The notes under the pieces: model-generated
What the model was told of the DNA's origin: nothing
The model's input: the letters and a program-made list of their open reading frames with translations, nothing else
Database searches by the model: none
Part shown: positions 1 to 7,314 of the stretch, one piece after another
Position numbering within the stretch: position 1 is the stretch's first letter
Layout of the letters: each line of letters begins with the position of its first letter
NCBI GenBank assembly: GCA_023396115.1
Contig: JAEWXC010000045.1
Coordinates: forward strand, 1 to 13,208
Direction: 5' to 3'
DNA: 13,208 nucleotides
From: Actinomycetes bacterium
Lineage (GTDB): Bacteria > Actinomycetota > Actinomycetes > Propionibacteriales > Nocardioidaceae
Position numbers and translations under genes: made by a program

Positions 1-1592
1 AGACCGGGCAGCGCGCCGGCCTCGACGGCGCCACGGTCCCCGGCCCGGCGCGGCACCCAGGCCAGCCGGGCGCCCGTACGTGCCGCCAGGTCCAGTGCGG
101 CGCTCAGGGCGCCGGGGCTGGTGGCCAGGCGTTCACCCACGAGGATCACCGCGCCCCCGTCGAGGGCGGTCTCGCCGTCCTCGGCCAGGGCGGTGAGGGC
201 GGCGGCCTCGGTGCCGGGTGCGGTCGGCACCAGGGTGCCGCCGAGCTTCTCCAGACCGCGGCTGGTCCACGGCGCCAGCGAGACCACGCGCAGCCCGCGC
301 CGGGTGGCCTTGCGCAGCCGCAGGAAGATCGTCGCGGCCTCCTCCTCGGGCTCCAGCCCGGCGAGCACCACCACCGAGGCGGCCTCGAGGTCGCGGTAGG
401 TGACGTCGTCGCGGCCCACCACGCTGGAGGCCAGGAAGTCGGCCTCCTCGGCCGAGTGCGGCCGGGCCCGGAAGTCGACGTCGTGGGTGCCCAGGCTGAC
501 CCGGGCGAACTTGGCGTAGGCGTAGGCGTCCTCGAGCGGCAGGCGGCCGCCGGGCAGAACCGCCGAGGCGCCGGCGGCGGCCAGCCCGCGGGCGGCGACC
601 TCGAACGCCTCGGGCCACGACGCGGGCCGCAGCGCACCGGTCTCGGCGTCGCGGACCTGCGGGTGGGTCAGTCGCTGCTCACCGCGCGCCCAGGTGAAGG
701 CGAAGCGGTCCTTGTCGCTGATCCACTCCTCGTTGACCTCGGGGTCGTGCCCGGCCATCCGGCGCATCACCCGACCGCGCCGGTGGTCGACCCGGATCGC
801 GGCACCACAGGCGTCGTGCTCGGCGATCGAGTCCTGGGAGACCAGGTCGAAGGGGCGCGAGCGGAACCGGTACTCGGCGCTGGTCAGCGCCCCGACCGGG
901 CAGATCTGGATGGTGTTGCCGGAGAAGTAGCTCTCGAAGGGCTCCTTCTCGTAGATCCCGACCTGCTGCAGCGCACCCCGCTCGACCAGCGCGATGAACG
1001 GGTCACCGGCGATCTCGTCGCTGAACCGGGTGCAGCGCGCACACAGCACGCAACGTTCCCGGTCCAGCAGCACCTGCGCGGAGATGTTGATCGGCTTGGG
1101 GAAGGTGCGCTTGACGCCACCGGACTCCCAGAACCTCGACTCCGACGGACCCACCGACATCGCCTGGTTCTGCAGCGGGCACTCGCCGCCCTTGTCGCAG
1201 ACCGGGCAGTCCAGGGGGTGGTTGACCAGCAGCAGCTCCATCACTCCGGTCTGCGCCTTCGCGGCACCGGCGGAGGTGACCTGGGTCTGGACCTGCATCC
1301 CCTCGGAGGCGACCAGCGTGCAGGAGGCCTGCGGCTTCATCCGACCGGGCGGGCCCTGCATCTGGCGCAGGTCACCGTCGGGGCCGGGCAGTGCGACCTC
1401 GACCAGGCACTGACGGCACGCGCCGACCGGCTCCAGCAGCGGGTGGTCGCAGAAGCGCGGGATCTCGATGCCCACCTGCTCGGCCGCCCGGATCACCAGG
1501 GTGCCCTTGGGCACGCTGACGCTGACCCCGTCGATGGTCAGGGTGACCAGGTCGACGGCGTCGGCAGTGGCCTTCTCTGGCGTGCTGGTCAC
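1..1592 (-). CDS. nuoG: NADH-quinone oxidoreductase subunit G, N-terminal 530 residues (cut by window edge)
   Basis: This is the large iron-sulfur subunit of the complex I NADH-dehydrogenase arm, which passes electrons from NuoF toward NuoB at the cytoplasmic face of the membrane. The frame starts at GTG 1592, overlaps the nuoF stop by four bases (GTGA), follows a GGAGG site, and stays open to the left edge. An N-terminal ferredoxin domain has the 2Fe-2S ligands C48, C59, C62 and C91. Next come the HC3 ligands H125, C129, C132 and C138, then C181, C184, C187 and C231 (CPVGAL) for a second 4Fe-4S cluster. From about residue 240 the molybdopterin-oxidoreductase-like domain begins. The optional N7 cluster site appears lost: the expected cysteine positions read A257, D260, A264 and S292. 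Family members are usually near 800 residues, so roughly the last third lies outside the window. Confidence 0.97.
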   Translation of the reverse strand, partial: MTSTPEKATADAVDLVTLTIDGVSVSVPKGTLVIRAAEQVGIEIPRFCDHPLLEPVGACRQCLVEVALPGPDGDLRQMQGPPGRMKPQASCTLVASEGMQVQTQVTSAGAAKAQTGVMELLLVNHPLDCPVCDKGGECPLQNQAMSVGPSESRFWESGGVKRTFPKPINISAQVLLDRERCVLCARCTRFSDEIAGDPFIALVERGALQQVGIYEKEPFESYFSGNTIQICPVGALTSAEYRFRSRPFDLVSQDSIAEHDACGAAIRVDHRRGRVMRRMAGHDPEVNEEWISDKDRFAFTWARGEQRLTHPQVRDAETGALRPASWPEAFEVAARGLAAAGASAVLPGGRLPLEDAYAYAKFARVSLGTHDVDFRARPHSAEEADFLASSVVGRDDVTYRDLEAASVVVLAGLEPEEEAATIFLRLRKATRRGLRVVSLAPWTSRGLEKLGGTLVPTAPGTEAAALTALAEDGETALDGGAVILVGERLATSPGALSAALDLAARTGARLAWVPRRAGDRGAVEAGALPG

Positions 1593-2902
1593 GCGGTCAC
1601 CTCCGCAGGCGTGCCGAAGACGGTGGAGGCGGCCGGGTCGAACGGGCAGCCGCCGCTGGTGAAGTGCTCGATGAATTCGTCCCGGAAGTGCTGGATCGAG
1701 GACTGGACCGGGCTGACCGCACCGTCGGCCAGCGCGCAGAACGAGCGGCCCAAGATGTTGTCGCACTGGTCGAGCAGGGTGTCGAGGTCGGCCTCGGTGC
1801 CCTGGCCGTTCTCCAGCCGGGTCAGGGTCTGCACCAGCCACCAGGTGCCCTCACGGCACGGGGTGCACTTGCCGCAGGACTCGTGCTTGTAGAACTCCGC
1901 CCAGCGCAGCGCCGCCCGGACCACGCAGGTGGACTCGTCGAAGATCTGCAGCGCCCGGGTGCCGAGCATCGACCCGGCCGCGCCGACGCCCTCGAAGTCG
2001 AGGGCCACGTCGAGGTGCTCGGCGGTGAGCAGCGGCGTCGAGGACCCGCCGGGGGTCCAGAACTTCAGCTGGTTGCCGTTGCGCATGCCGCCGGCCAGGT
2101 CGATCAGCTCGCGCAGGGTGACCCCCAACGGCGCCTCGAACTGGCCCGGGTTGGCCACGTGCCCGGACAGGCTGAAGATGCCCATCCCCTTGGACTTCTC
2201 GGTGCCCATCGAGGCGAACCAGTCGGCGCCACGACCCACGATGGAGGGCACCGACGCGATCGACTCGACGTTGTTGATCACCGTCGGGGAGGCGTAGAGC
2301 CCGGCCACCGCGGGGAACGGCGGGCGCAGCCGCGGCTGGCCGCGCCGACCCTCCAGACCCTCCAGCAGCGCGGTCTCCTCGCCACAGATGTAGGCGCCGG
2401 CACCGGCGTGCACGACGATGTCGAGGTCGTAGCCCGAGCCGTGGATGTTCTGGCCCAGGTGGCCGGCCAGGTAGGCCTCGGCCACAGCCCTCTGGACCCG
2501 GCGGATCACGTGCAGCACCTCGCCGCGGATGTAGATGAAGGCCTTGTTCGCTCGGATGGCGAACGAGGAGATGATCACGCCCTCCACCAGTACGTGCGGG
2601 TTGGCCATCATCAGCGGGATGTCCTTGCAGGTGCCCGGCTCGGACTCGTCGGCGTTGACGACCAGGTACTTGGGCTTCGGGTTGTCCTGCGGGATGAAGC
2701 CCCACTTCATGCCGGTCGGGAAGCCGGCGCCGCCTCGGCCGCGCAGACCGGAGTCCTTGACGCTCGCGATGACGGCGTCCGGGCCCATCTCGAAGGCGCG
2801 GTCCACGGCCGTGTAACCGCCGCGAGAGGCGTAGGTGTCCAGGGTCCAGGAGCGCTCGGCGTCCCAGATGTCGGTGAGCACCGGGGTCAACGGGTCGGTC
2901 AC
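1589..2902 (-). CDS. nuoF: NADH-quinone oxidoreductase subunit F (NADH- and FMN-binding)
   Basis: NuoF is the entry point of complex I: it binds NADH and FMN and carries the N3 4Fe-4S cluster. The 437-residue protein has the glycine-rich NADH loop GRGGAGFPTGMKW (residues 55-67), NADESEPGTCKD (83-94), the FMN-site segment GAGAYICGEETALLE (167-181), and the cluster ligands C343, C346 and C349 (ESCGKCTPCREG) plus C389. I chose GTG 2902 rather than the ATG at 2956. The upstream 18 residues are the nuoE 3' end read in another frame, homology-like sequence begins at VTDPLTPVL, and GTG 2902 gives the same GTGA overlap with the upstream stop as at its neighbours. Length and motifs are normal for the family. 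Confidence 0.98.
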   Translation of the reverse strand: MTDPLTPVLTDIWDAERSWTLDTYASRGGYTAVDRAFEMGPDAVIASVKDSGLRGRGGAGFPTGMKWGFIPQDNPKPKYLVVNADESEPGTCKDIPLMMANPHVLVEGVIISSFAIRANKAFIYIRGEVLHVIRRVQRAVAEAYLAGHLGQNIHGSGYDLDIVVHAGAGAYICGEETALLEGLEGRRGQPRLRPPFPAVAGLYASPTVINNVESIASVPSIVGRGADWFASMGTEKSKGMGIFSLSGHVANPGQFEAPLGVTLRELIDLAGGMRNGNQLKFWTPGGSSTPLLTAEHLDVALDFEGVGAAGSMLGTRALQIFDESTCVVRAALRWAEFYKHESCGKCTPCREGTWWLVQTLTRLENGQGTEADLDTLLDQCDNILGRSFCALADGAVSPVQSSIQHFRDEFIEHFTSGGCPFDPAASTVFGTPAEVTA

Positions 2903-3618
2903 TGCTCGGCTCCGTCCTGGGTGGCAGCGGCGGCAGGTGCCCCCGGCGCGGTCCAACCGTTCTCCCGGGCGATCCGCAGACCGACCAGCGAGGCTTCACC
3001 CGCGGACGGGCCCTCGTCGGCGCGGCCGTCGTCGAAACCGGCCAGCACCCGCTCGGCCTCGCGCCAGGTGCACAACCGCGGGCCCCGGGTGGAGGAGACC
3101 TCGGCCCCGGCGCGCAGGTCGTCGACCAGCTGCACCGCGGACTCGGGGGTCTGGTTGTCCATGAACTCCCAGTTGACCATCACCACCGGGGCGTAGTCGC
3201 AGGCCGCGTTGCACTCGACGTGCTCCAGGGAGACCGTCGCGGCGTCGCCGTCACGGCGCTCCGCGGTCTCGTCGTTGCCGACGTCGAGGTGCTCCTTGAG
3301 CCGGCTCATGATGAGGTCGCCGCCCATCACCGCGCACAGCGTGTTGGTGCAGACCCCCACGTGGTAGTCGCCGACGGGGCGGCGCTTGTACATCGTGTAG
3401 AAGGTCGCCACGCCCGACACCTCGGCCGGGGTGATGTCGAGGATCTCCGCGCACGCCTCGATGCCGGCCGGGGTCACGCACCCCTGGGCGGACTGCACCA
3501 GGTGCAGCATCGGCAGCAGTCCGGAGCGGGCCTCGGGGTAGCGGGCCGCGATCTGGCGCAGCTCGTCCAGGGTCTCCGGGGTCAGACCCGGGTCCACGCT
3601 CTCGTTGACGTCGCTCAC
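2899..3618 (-). CDS. nuoE: NADH-quinone oxidoreductase subunit E (2Fe-2S)
   Basis: NuoE is the 24-kDa-type thioredoxin-fold subunit that pairs with NuoF and holds the off-path 2Fe-2S cluster N1a. The 239-residue product starts at GTG 3618, which overlaps the nuoD stop by four bases. GGGAGG sits about nine bases upstream. Cluster ligands are C90 and C95 (CTNTLC) and C136 and C140 (CNAAC). A helical N-terminal part contains the family sequence SGVATFYTMY (residues 68-77). The C-terminal ~60 residues, after the fold proper, are rich in alanine, glycine and acidic residues. I believe this kind of tail is common in actinobacterial NuoE, but its function is unknown to me. Confidence 0.97.
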   Translation of the reverse strand: MSDVNESVDPGLTPETLDELRQIAARYPEARSGLLPMLHLVQSAQGCVTPAGIEACAEILDITPAEVSGVATFYTMYKRRPVGDYHVGVCTNTLCAVMGGDLIMSRLKEHLDVGNDETAERRDGDAATVSLEHVECNAACDYAPVVMVNWEFMDNQTPESAVQLVDDLRAGAEVSSTRGPRLCTWREAERVLAGFDDGRADEGPSAGEASLVGLRIARENGWTAPGAPAAAATQDGAEQ

Positions 3619-4952
3619 CTGTCCACGCCTCCCATCACGGGGTCGATCGAGGCGATCGCCACGATCACGTCGGCGACCATGCCGCCCTCACTCATCACGC
3701 TGGTGGCCTGCAGGTTCGCGAACGACGGGTCGCGGAAGTGGACCCGGAACGGACGCGTGCCGCCGTCGGAGACCACGTGCGCCCCGAGCTCGCCGCGCGG
3801 CGACTCGATCGGCACGTAGGCCTGGCCGGCGGGGACCCGGAAGCCCTCGGTGACCAGCTTGAAGTGGTGGATCAGCGCCTCCATGGACTCGCCCATGATG
3901 TGCTTGATGTGGTCGGGCGAGTTGCCCATGCCGTCGGAGCCGATGGCCAGCTGGCTGGGCCAGGCGATCTTCTTGTCGCCGACCATCACCGGGGCGCCTT
4001 CGAGGCCGGCCAGCCGGTCCACGGCCTGCTCGACGATCCGCAGCGACTCCCACATCTCGTTGAGCCGGACCCGGAAGCGACCGTAGGAGTCGCAGGTGTC
4101 CCAGGTCTGGACGTCGAAGTCGTAGTCCTCGTAGCCGGAGTAGGGCTGGGTCTTGCGCAGGTCCCAGGCGTACCCGGTGGAGCGCAGCACCGGACCGGTC
4201 AGACCCAGCGCCAGGCAGCCGGTCAGGTCGAGGTGGCCCACGCCCTCCAGGCGACCCTTGAAGATCGGGTTGGCGTTGCACAGCGCCGCGTACTCGGGCA
4301 GCCGCTTCTTCATCAGCGCGATGAAGTCGCGGATCTCGGTGAGCGCACCGGATGGCAGGTCCTGGGCGACACCGCCGGGTCGGATGAACGCGTGGTTCAT
4401 CCGCAGGCCGGTGATCAGCTCGAACAGGTCGAGCACCAGCTCCCGCTCACGGAAGCCGATCGTCATCACGGTCAGGGCGCCGATCTCCATGCCGCCGGTG
4501 GCGATCGCGACCAGGTGCGAGGAGATCCGGTTGAGCTCCATCAGGAGCACCCGCATGACCTGGGCCTTCTCGGGCACCTCGTCGGTGATGTCGAGCAGCC
4601 GCTCGACGCCCAGGCAGTAGGTCATCTCGTTGTGGAACGGCGAGAGGTAGTCCATCCGGGTGCAGAACGTGACGCCCTGCACCCAGGAGCGGAACTCCAT
4701 GTTCTTCTCGATGCCGGTGTGCAGGTAGCCGATGCCGCAGCGGGCCTCGGTGACCGACTCGCCCTCGAGCTCGAGGATCAGCCGGAGCACCCCGTGCGTG
4801 GAGGGGTGCTGCGGGCCCATGTTGACCACGACCCGCTCGTCGGCGTGGTCGCCCAGCTCGGCGCTGATGGAGTCCCAGTCGCGGCCGGTGACGGTGAAGA
4901 CCCGTCCCTGGCTGGTCTCGGAGGGGTCGGCGTAGACGTCGTGGGTCGTCAT
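3615..4952 (-). CDS. nuoD: NADH-quinone oxidoreductase subunit D (quinone-site 49-kDa-type)
   Basis: NuoD forms, with NuoB, the quinone-binding pocket at the junction of the peripheral and membrane arms of complex I. The 445-residue protein begins at ATG 4952, which shares one base with the nuoC stop (TGATG) and is preceded by GGAGGT at about ten bases. Recognisable blocks are MGPQHPSTHGVLRL near residue 45, GIGYLHTGIEK, the RMDYLSPFHNE segment, RDPSFANLQA, and the C-terminal DPVMGGVDR, all characteristic of NuoD. A separate nuoC precedes it, so this is not the NuoCD fusion found in enterobacteria. Length is normal. Confidence 0.98.
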   Translation of the reverse strand: MTTHDVYADPSETSQGRVFTVTGRDWDSISAELGDHADERVVVNMGPQHPSTHGVLRLILELEGESVTEARCGIGYLHTGIEKNMEFRSWVQGVTFCTRMDYLSPFHNEMTYCLGVERLLDITDEVPEKAQVMRVLLMELNRISSHLVAIATGGMEIGALTVMTIGFRERELVLDLFELITGLRMNHAFIRPGGVAQDLPSGALTEIRDFIALMKKRLPEYAALCNANPIFKGRLEGVGHLDLTGCLALGLTGPVLRSTGYAWDLRKTQPYSGYEDYDFDVQTWDTCDSYGRFRVRLNEMWESLRIVEQAVDRLAGLEGAPVMVGDKKIAWPSQLAIGSDGMGNSPDHIKHIMGESMEALIHHFKLVTEGFRVPAGQAYVPIESPRGELGAHVVSDGGTRPFRVHFRDPSFANLQATSVMSEGGMVADVIVAIASIDPVMGGVDR

Positions 4953-5650
4953 CAGTTGTAGGACCTCCGCTGGTCGGGCGGCGGAACCTGTCCGCCCTTG
5001 TACTCCACCGCGATGCCACCCAGGGGGTAGTCCTTGCGCTGGGGGTGGCCCGGCCAGTCGTCGGGCATCAGGATCCGGGTCAGCGCCGGGTGGCCGTCGA
5101 ACTGGATCCCGAACATGTCCCAGGTCTCGCGCTCGTGCCAGTCGGCGGCCGGGTAGGTCGCGACCACCGACGGGACGTGCGGGTCGGCGTCGGGGCAGCT
5201 GACCTCGACCCGGATCCGGCGGTTCCAGGTCATCGAGGTGAGCTGGTAGACCGCGTGCAGCTCGGCGCCGGTGTCGTCGGGGTAGTGCACCCCGGAGACC
5301 GAGCTGAGCAGCTCGAAGCGCAGGGCCGGGTCGTCGCGCAGCAGACCGGCGACGGTGCCCCAGTCCTCGCGGCGCACGTGCAGGGTCAGCTCGCCGCGGT
5401 GCACCACCACCGAGCCGATCGCCTGCTCGACGCCGTGCTCACCCAGTCGGGCCTCGAGGGCGTCGACCGCCTCGTCGAACCAGTCGCCGTAGGGGCGCTG
5501 CGCGGCGGGCGGGTAGACGGTGGGGCGGACCAGGCCGCCGTAGCCGGAGGTGTCGCCGGAGCCGGTGGTGCCGAACATGCCGTGCCGGGCGCCGACGGCC
5601 CGGTTGACCTCGGTGCCCTCAGGGACGATCTCGTGCTGCTCGTCGCTCAC
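4952..5650 (-). CDS. nuoC: NADH-quinone oxidoreductase subunit C
   Basis: NuoC is the 30-kDa-type peripheral-arm subunit without cofactors that braces NuoD. The 232-residue protein starts at GTG 5650, overlapping the nuoB stop (TGA 5649-5647) by four bases, with AAGGGG about nine bases upstream. A longer open frame to 5917 exists, but its extra 89 residues are only the nuoB region read in another frame. The family signature is clear near the C terminus: HERETWDMFGIQFDGHP, then RILMPDDWPGHPQRKDYPLG. The first ~70 residues (SDEQHEIVPEG...) are a low-complexity leader typical of actinobacterial NuoC. It stops one base into nuoD, implying translational coupling. Confidence 0.97.
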   Translation of the reverse strand: MSDEQHEIVPEGTEVNRAVGARHGMFGTTGSGDTSGYGGLVRPTVYPPAAQRPYGDWFDEAVDALEARLGEHGVEQAIGSVVVHRGELTLHVRREDWGTVAGLLRDDPALRFELLSSVSGVHYPDDTGAELHAVYQLTSMTWNRRIRVEVSCPDADPHVPSVVATYPAADWHERETWDMFGIQFDGHPALTRILMPDDWPGHPQRKDYPLGGIAVEYKGGQVPPPDQRRSYN

Positions 5651-6201
5651 CGCAGCAGCCCCTTCGCCTCGGAGGTGGGCAGGGCGACCAGGCCCTGGTT
5701 CTCCAGCTCCTCGATCTGGGCGCGACGGTGCGCGCCCATCTTGGTGTGCTGGACCTGGTCGTGGAGCTTGACGATCGCGTCGATCAGCATCTCCGGACGC
5801 GGCGGGCAGCCGGGCAGGTACATGTCGACGGGGACGATGTGGTCGACGCCCTGGACGATCGCGTAGTTGTTGAACATGCCGCCGGAGCTGGCGCACACAC
5901 CCATCGCGAGCACCCACTTGGGCTCGGCCATCTGGTCGTAGATCTGGCGCAGCACCGGGGCCATCTTCTGGCTGACCCGGCCGGCGACGATCATCAGGTC
6001 GGCCTGGCGGGGGCTGGCCCGGAAGACCTCCATGCCGAACCGACCCAGGTCGTACTTGGGGGCACCGGTGGTCATCATCTCGATGGCGCAGCAGGCCAGG
6101 CCGAAGGTGGCGGGCCAGAACGACGCCTTGCGCATGTACCCGGCCACCCCCTCGACGGTGGTCAGCAGCACCCCGGCGGGGAGCTTGTCCTCGATACCCA
6201 T
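5647..6201 (-). CDS. nuoB: NADH-quinone oxidoreductase subunit B (N2 cluster)
   Basis: NuoB carries the terminal 4Fe-4S cluster N2 that reduces menaquinone. The 184-residue product has the paired cysteines C37-C38 (ACCAIEM), then C103 (GVCASSGGMFNNY) and C132 (PGCPPRPE), the full N2 ligand set. The start is ATG 6201, preceded by GGGAGG at about nine bases. An open frame extends upstream to 6396, but that part translates repeat DNA and is not family-like. Unusually for this operon, nuoB does not touch nuoA: 527 bp of repeat-rich noncoding DNA lie between them. No promoter for nuoB is evident in that gap, so read-through from nuoA is the simplest assumption. Confidence 0.98.
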   Translation of the reverse strand: MGIEDKLPAGVLLTTVEGVAGYMRKASFWPATFGLACCAIEMMTTGAPKYDLGRFGMEVFRASPRQADLMIVAGRVSQKMAPVLRQIYDQMAEPKWVLAMGVCASSGGMFNNYAIVQGVDHIVPVDMYLPGCPPRPEMLIDAIVKLHDQVQHTKMGAHRRAQIEELENQGLVALPTSEAKGLLR

Positions 6202-6283
6202 CTCAGTGACCTCCCGGGGTCGGGTGCAGGTTCGGCGCGTGGGGTGCGGCGCTCGGGCCGACGAGCGAGGTCGATCCCGACAC

Positions 6284-6393
6284 GAAGCGGGTCGACGAGC
6301 GAGGAGAACGCCGGCAAGGGGTGCGCATCGGTGCCTCAGCCTGCTGAGGTCGCGAGGTGCGTGCCATGCCAAGGCCGAGGAACGAAGGCGACC
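6284..6393. repeat. Dispersed-type repeat, copy A (110 bp)
   Basis: The unit opens with GAAGCGGGTCGACGAG and closes with GAGGAACGAAGGCGACC. Its first 56 bases match copy C at 54 of 56 positions. Its last 54 bases align without gaps to copy B. At 6334-6349 it holds a perfect 7-2-7 inverted repeat, CCTCAGC-CT-GCTGAGG. No coding role is seen. Confidence 0.85.
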
Positions 6394-6452
6394 CACCGGA
6401 ACCGTCGTGCGGTCGCGTCGCGAGCGGCGTCAGACGGGTGCCCGGGCAAGGC

Positions 6453-6492
6453 GCAGCAGTGAGGGCGTGCTGGTGGCCCGTTGAACTGCTGC
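6453..6492. repeat. Nested stem-loop between repeat copies A and B
   Basis: A perfect 8-bp outer stem, GCAGCAGT (6453-6460) with ACTGCTGC (6485-6492), encloses an inner stem, GGGC (6463-6466) with GCCC (6476-6479). The string GCGCAGCAG occurs at 6451 and again at 6521. In the nuo transcript it would fold on the opposite strand equally well. It could be a processing or stability element, or simply part of a repeat family. No T-tract follows, so it is not a classical terminator. Confidence 0.55.
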
Positions 6493-6559
6493 AACGCAGC
6501 CCGGGTGCACGGATGGCGCCGCGCAGCAGCGACAAGCGCGACGGGGCCGGTGCGGGAGC

Positions 6560-6669
6560 GAAGCGGGTCGACGAGGCCCGAGAACGCCGGCAGGGTGCGT
6601 GCATCGCGACCTCAGCTCGCTGAGGTGCCGAGGCGCGTTCCTGGCCAAGGCCGAGGAACGAAGGCGACC
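6560..6669. repeat. Dispersed-type repeat, copy B (110 bp)
   Basis: This is the second full-length copy, exactly 110 bp like copy A and in the same orientation. The palindrome is slightly longer here: ACCTCAGC-TC-GCTGAGGT (8-2-8) at 6609-6626. The second half (CCAAGGCCGAGGAACGAAGG) is nearly identical to copy A. The first half is more diverged, with small indels around AGAACGCCGGC. Confidence 0.85.
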
Positions 6670-6676
6670 TCAGAGC

Positions 6677-6732
6677 GAAGCGGGTCGACGAGTGAGGAGA
6701 ACGCCGGCAAGGGGTGTGCATCGGTGCCTCAG
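6677..6732. repeat. Dispersed-type repeat, copy C (first half only, ends in nuoA stop)
   Basis: These 56 bases match the first half of copy A with two mismatches and then end abruptly at the palindrome arm (CCTCAG). That arm contains the TGA stop of nuoA (6731-6729). Copy C follows copy B after only seven bases, forming a head-to-tail pair. Confidence 0.85.
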
Positions 6733-7088
6733 TCCCAGTCCAGGCCGCCGCGTCGCCACACATACATGTAGGCGATGAAGACGGTGAGGATGAACAGCCC
6801 CATCTCGACCAGCCCGAAGATCTGCATCGCGTCGAAGCGGACGGCCCACGGGTAGAGGAAGATGATCTCGATGTCGAAGACGATGAAGAGCATCGCGGTG
6901 ATGTAGTACTTCACCGGGAACCGGCCGCCCCCGATCGCGTGCGGCGTGGGCTCGATGCCGCACTCGTAGGAGTCGACCTTCGCGCGGTTGTAACGCTTGG
7001 GCCCGACCACGGCGCTCATCACGATGGAGAACACCGCGAATCCGGTGGCCAGGATCATCAGCGGCAGTACCGGTGTGTAGAGATCCAT
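6729..7088 (-). CDS. nuoA: NADH-quinone oxidoreductase subunit A
   Basis: NuoA is a small three-helix membrane subunit of complex I whose first loop reaches the quinone site. The 119-residue protein starts at ATG 7088, with GGAGG ten bases upstream. A longer ATG frame begins 15 residues earlier but covers the ribosome-binding site. Hydrophobic segments lie near residues 5-28, 62-80 and 88-113. The conserved loop VDSYECGIEPTP (about 38-49) and the block FPVKYYITAMLFIVFDIEII (57-76) identify it. The protein ends GGLDWD, a normal family end, so it is not truncated even though the stop codon lies inside repeat copy C. It is the first gene of the operon. Confidence 0.97.
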   Translation of the reverse strand: MDLYTPVLPLMILATGFAVFSIVMSAVVGPKRYNRAKVDSYECGIEPTPHAIGGGRFPVKYYITAMLFIVFDIEIIFLYPWAVRFDAMQIFGLVEMGLFILTVFIAYMYVWRRGGLDWD

Positions 7089-7153
7089 CGCGCCTCGTTC
7101 CTCCGCTCCCGACCACCTGGTCCGGTCCCGCACGACACCTGTCGCATGTGACC

Positions 7154-7171
7154 TTGTGAATCACTTCACTT
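7154..7171. promoter_or_regulatory. Candidate Rex operator upstream of nuoA
   Basis: TTGTGAATCACTTCACTT matches the Rex operator form TTGTGAA-N4-TTCACAA at 12 of 14 specified positions. Rex is a redox-sensing repressor that releases DNA when NADH is high, and it is known to control nuo and cyd operons in Streptomyces. The site lies 66 bases upstream of the nuoA start, just downstream of the predicted transcription start, where bound repressor would block the polymerase. Assignment to Rex is inference from the motif and the target gene. Confidence 0.65.
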
Positions 7172-7185
7172 GGTGGTTCGGCGTC

Positions 7186-7214
7186 AGTGTAGGCCCCGGT
7201 GTGGCCCACGTCAC
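7186..7214 (-). promoter_or_regulatory. Predicted vegetative promoter of the nuo operon
   Basis: On the minus strand a -35-like GTGACG (7214-7209) and a -10 TACACT (7191-7186) are separated by exactly 17 bases, a good fit to actinobacterial housekeeping promoters. Transcription would begin near 7179, leaving a leader of about 90 bases that includes the Rex-like dyad and the nuoA ribosome-binding site. Confidence 0.55.
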
Positions 7215-7314
7215 GAGGGGGGTGCGATCCGCGTCACACTCCCCTGACCAGCGGATTTACGCAACACAGACGTGTCGTTATTCGCCCGGGACGCCCTCGC
7301 GCGCCCCCGCCCCA

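Larger units (their letters stand above)
6202..6728. other. Repeat-filled spacer between nuoA and nuoB
   Basis: There is no credible gene in these 527 bp. Open frames here are GC-driven and follow the repeats. From left to right the spacer holds repeat copy A (6284-6393), a unique-looking stretch containing a nested stem-loop (6453-6492), repeat copy B (6560-6669), and after seven bases the truncated copy C (6677-6732), which runs into the nuoA stop. Each complete copy contains a short palindrome centred on CTCAGC/GCTGAG. In most actinobacteria nuoA and nuoB are adjacent or nearly so, so this looks like an insertion of repeats into the operon. The insertion is an inference. Confidence 0.8.

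Noticed and set aside
456..1892. Long plus-strand open frame (478 codons) across nuoG and nuoF
   Set aside because: It is antisense to well-supported nuo genes, has low-complexity Gly/Val/Arg/Asp composition typical of GC-rich shadow frames, and crosses a gene junction.
6284..6732. CRISPR array
   Set aside because: There are only three long repeats (110, 110 and 56 bp) at irregular spacing, with no short regular spacers and no cas genes.
6203..6763. Minus-strand open frame through the nuoA-nuoB repeats
   Set aside because: Its protein is only a translation of the repeat copies and it overlaps the end of nuoA.
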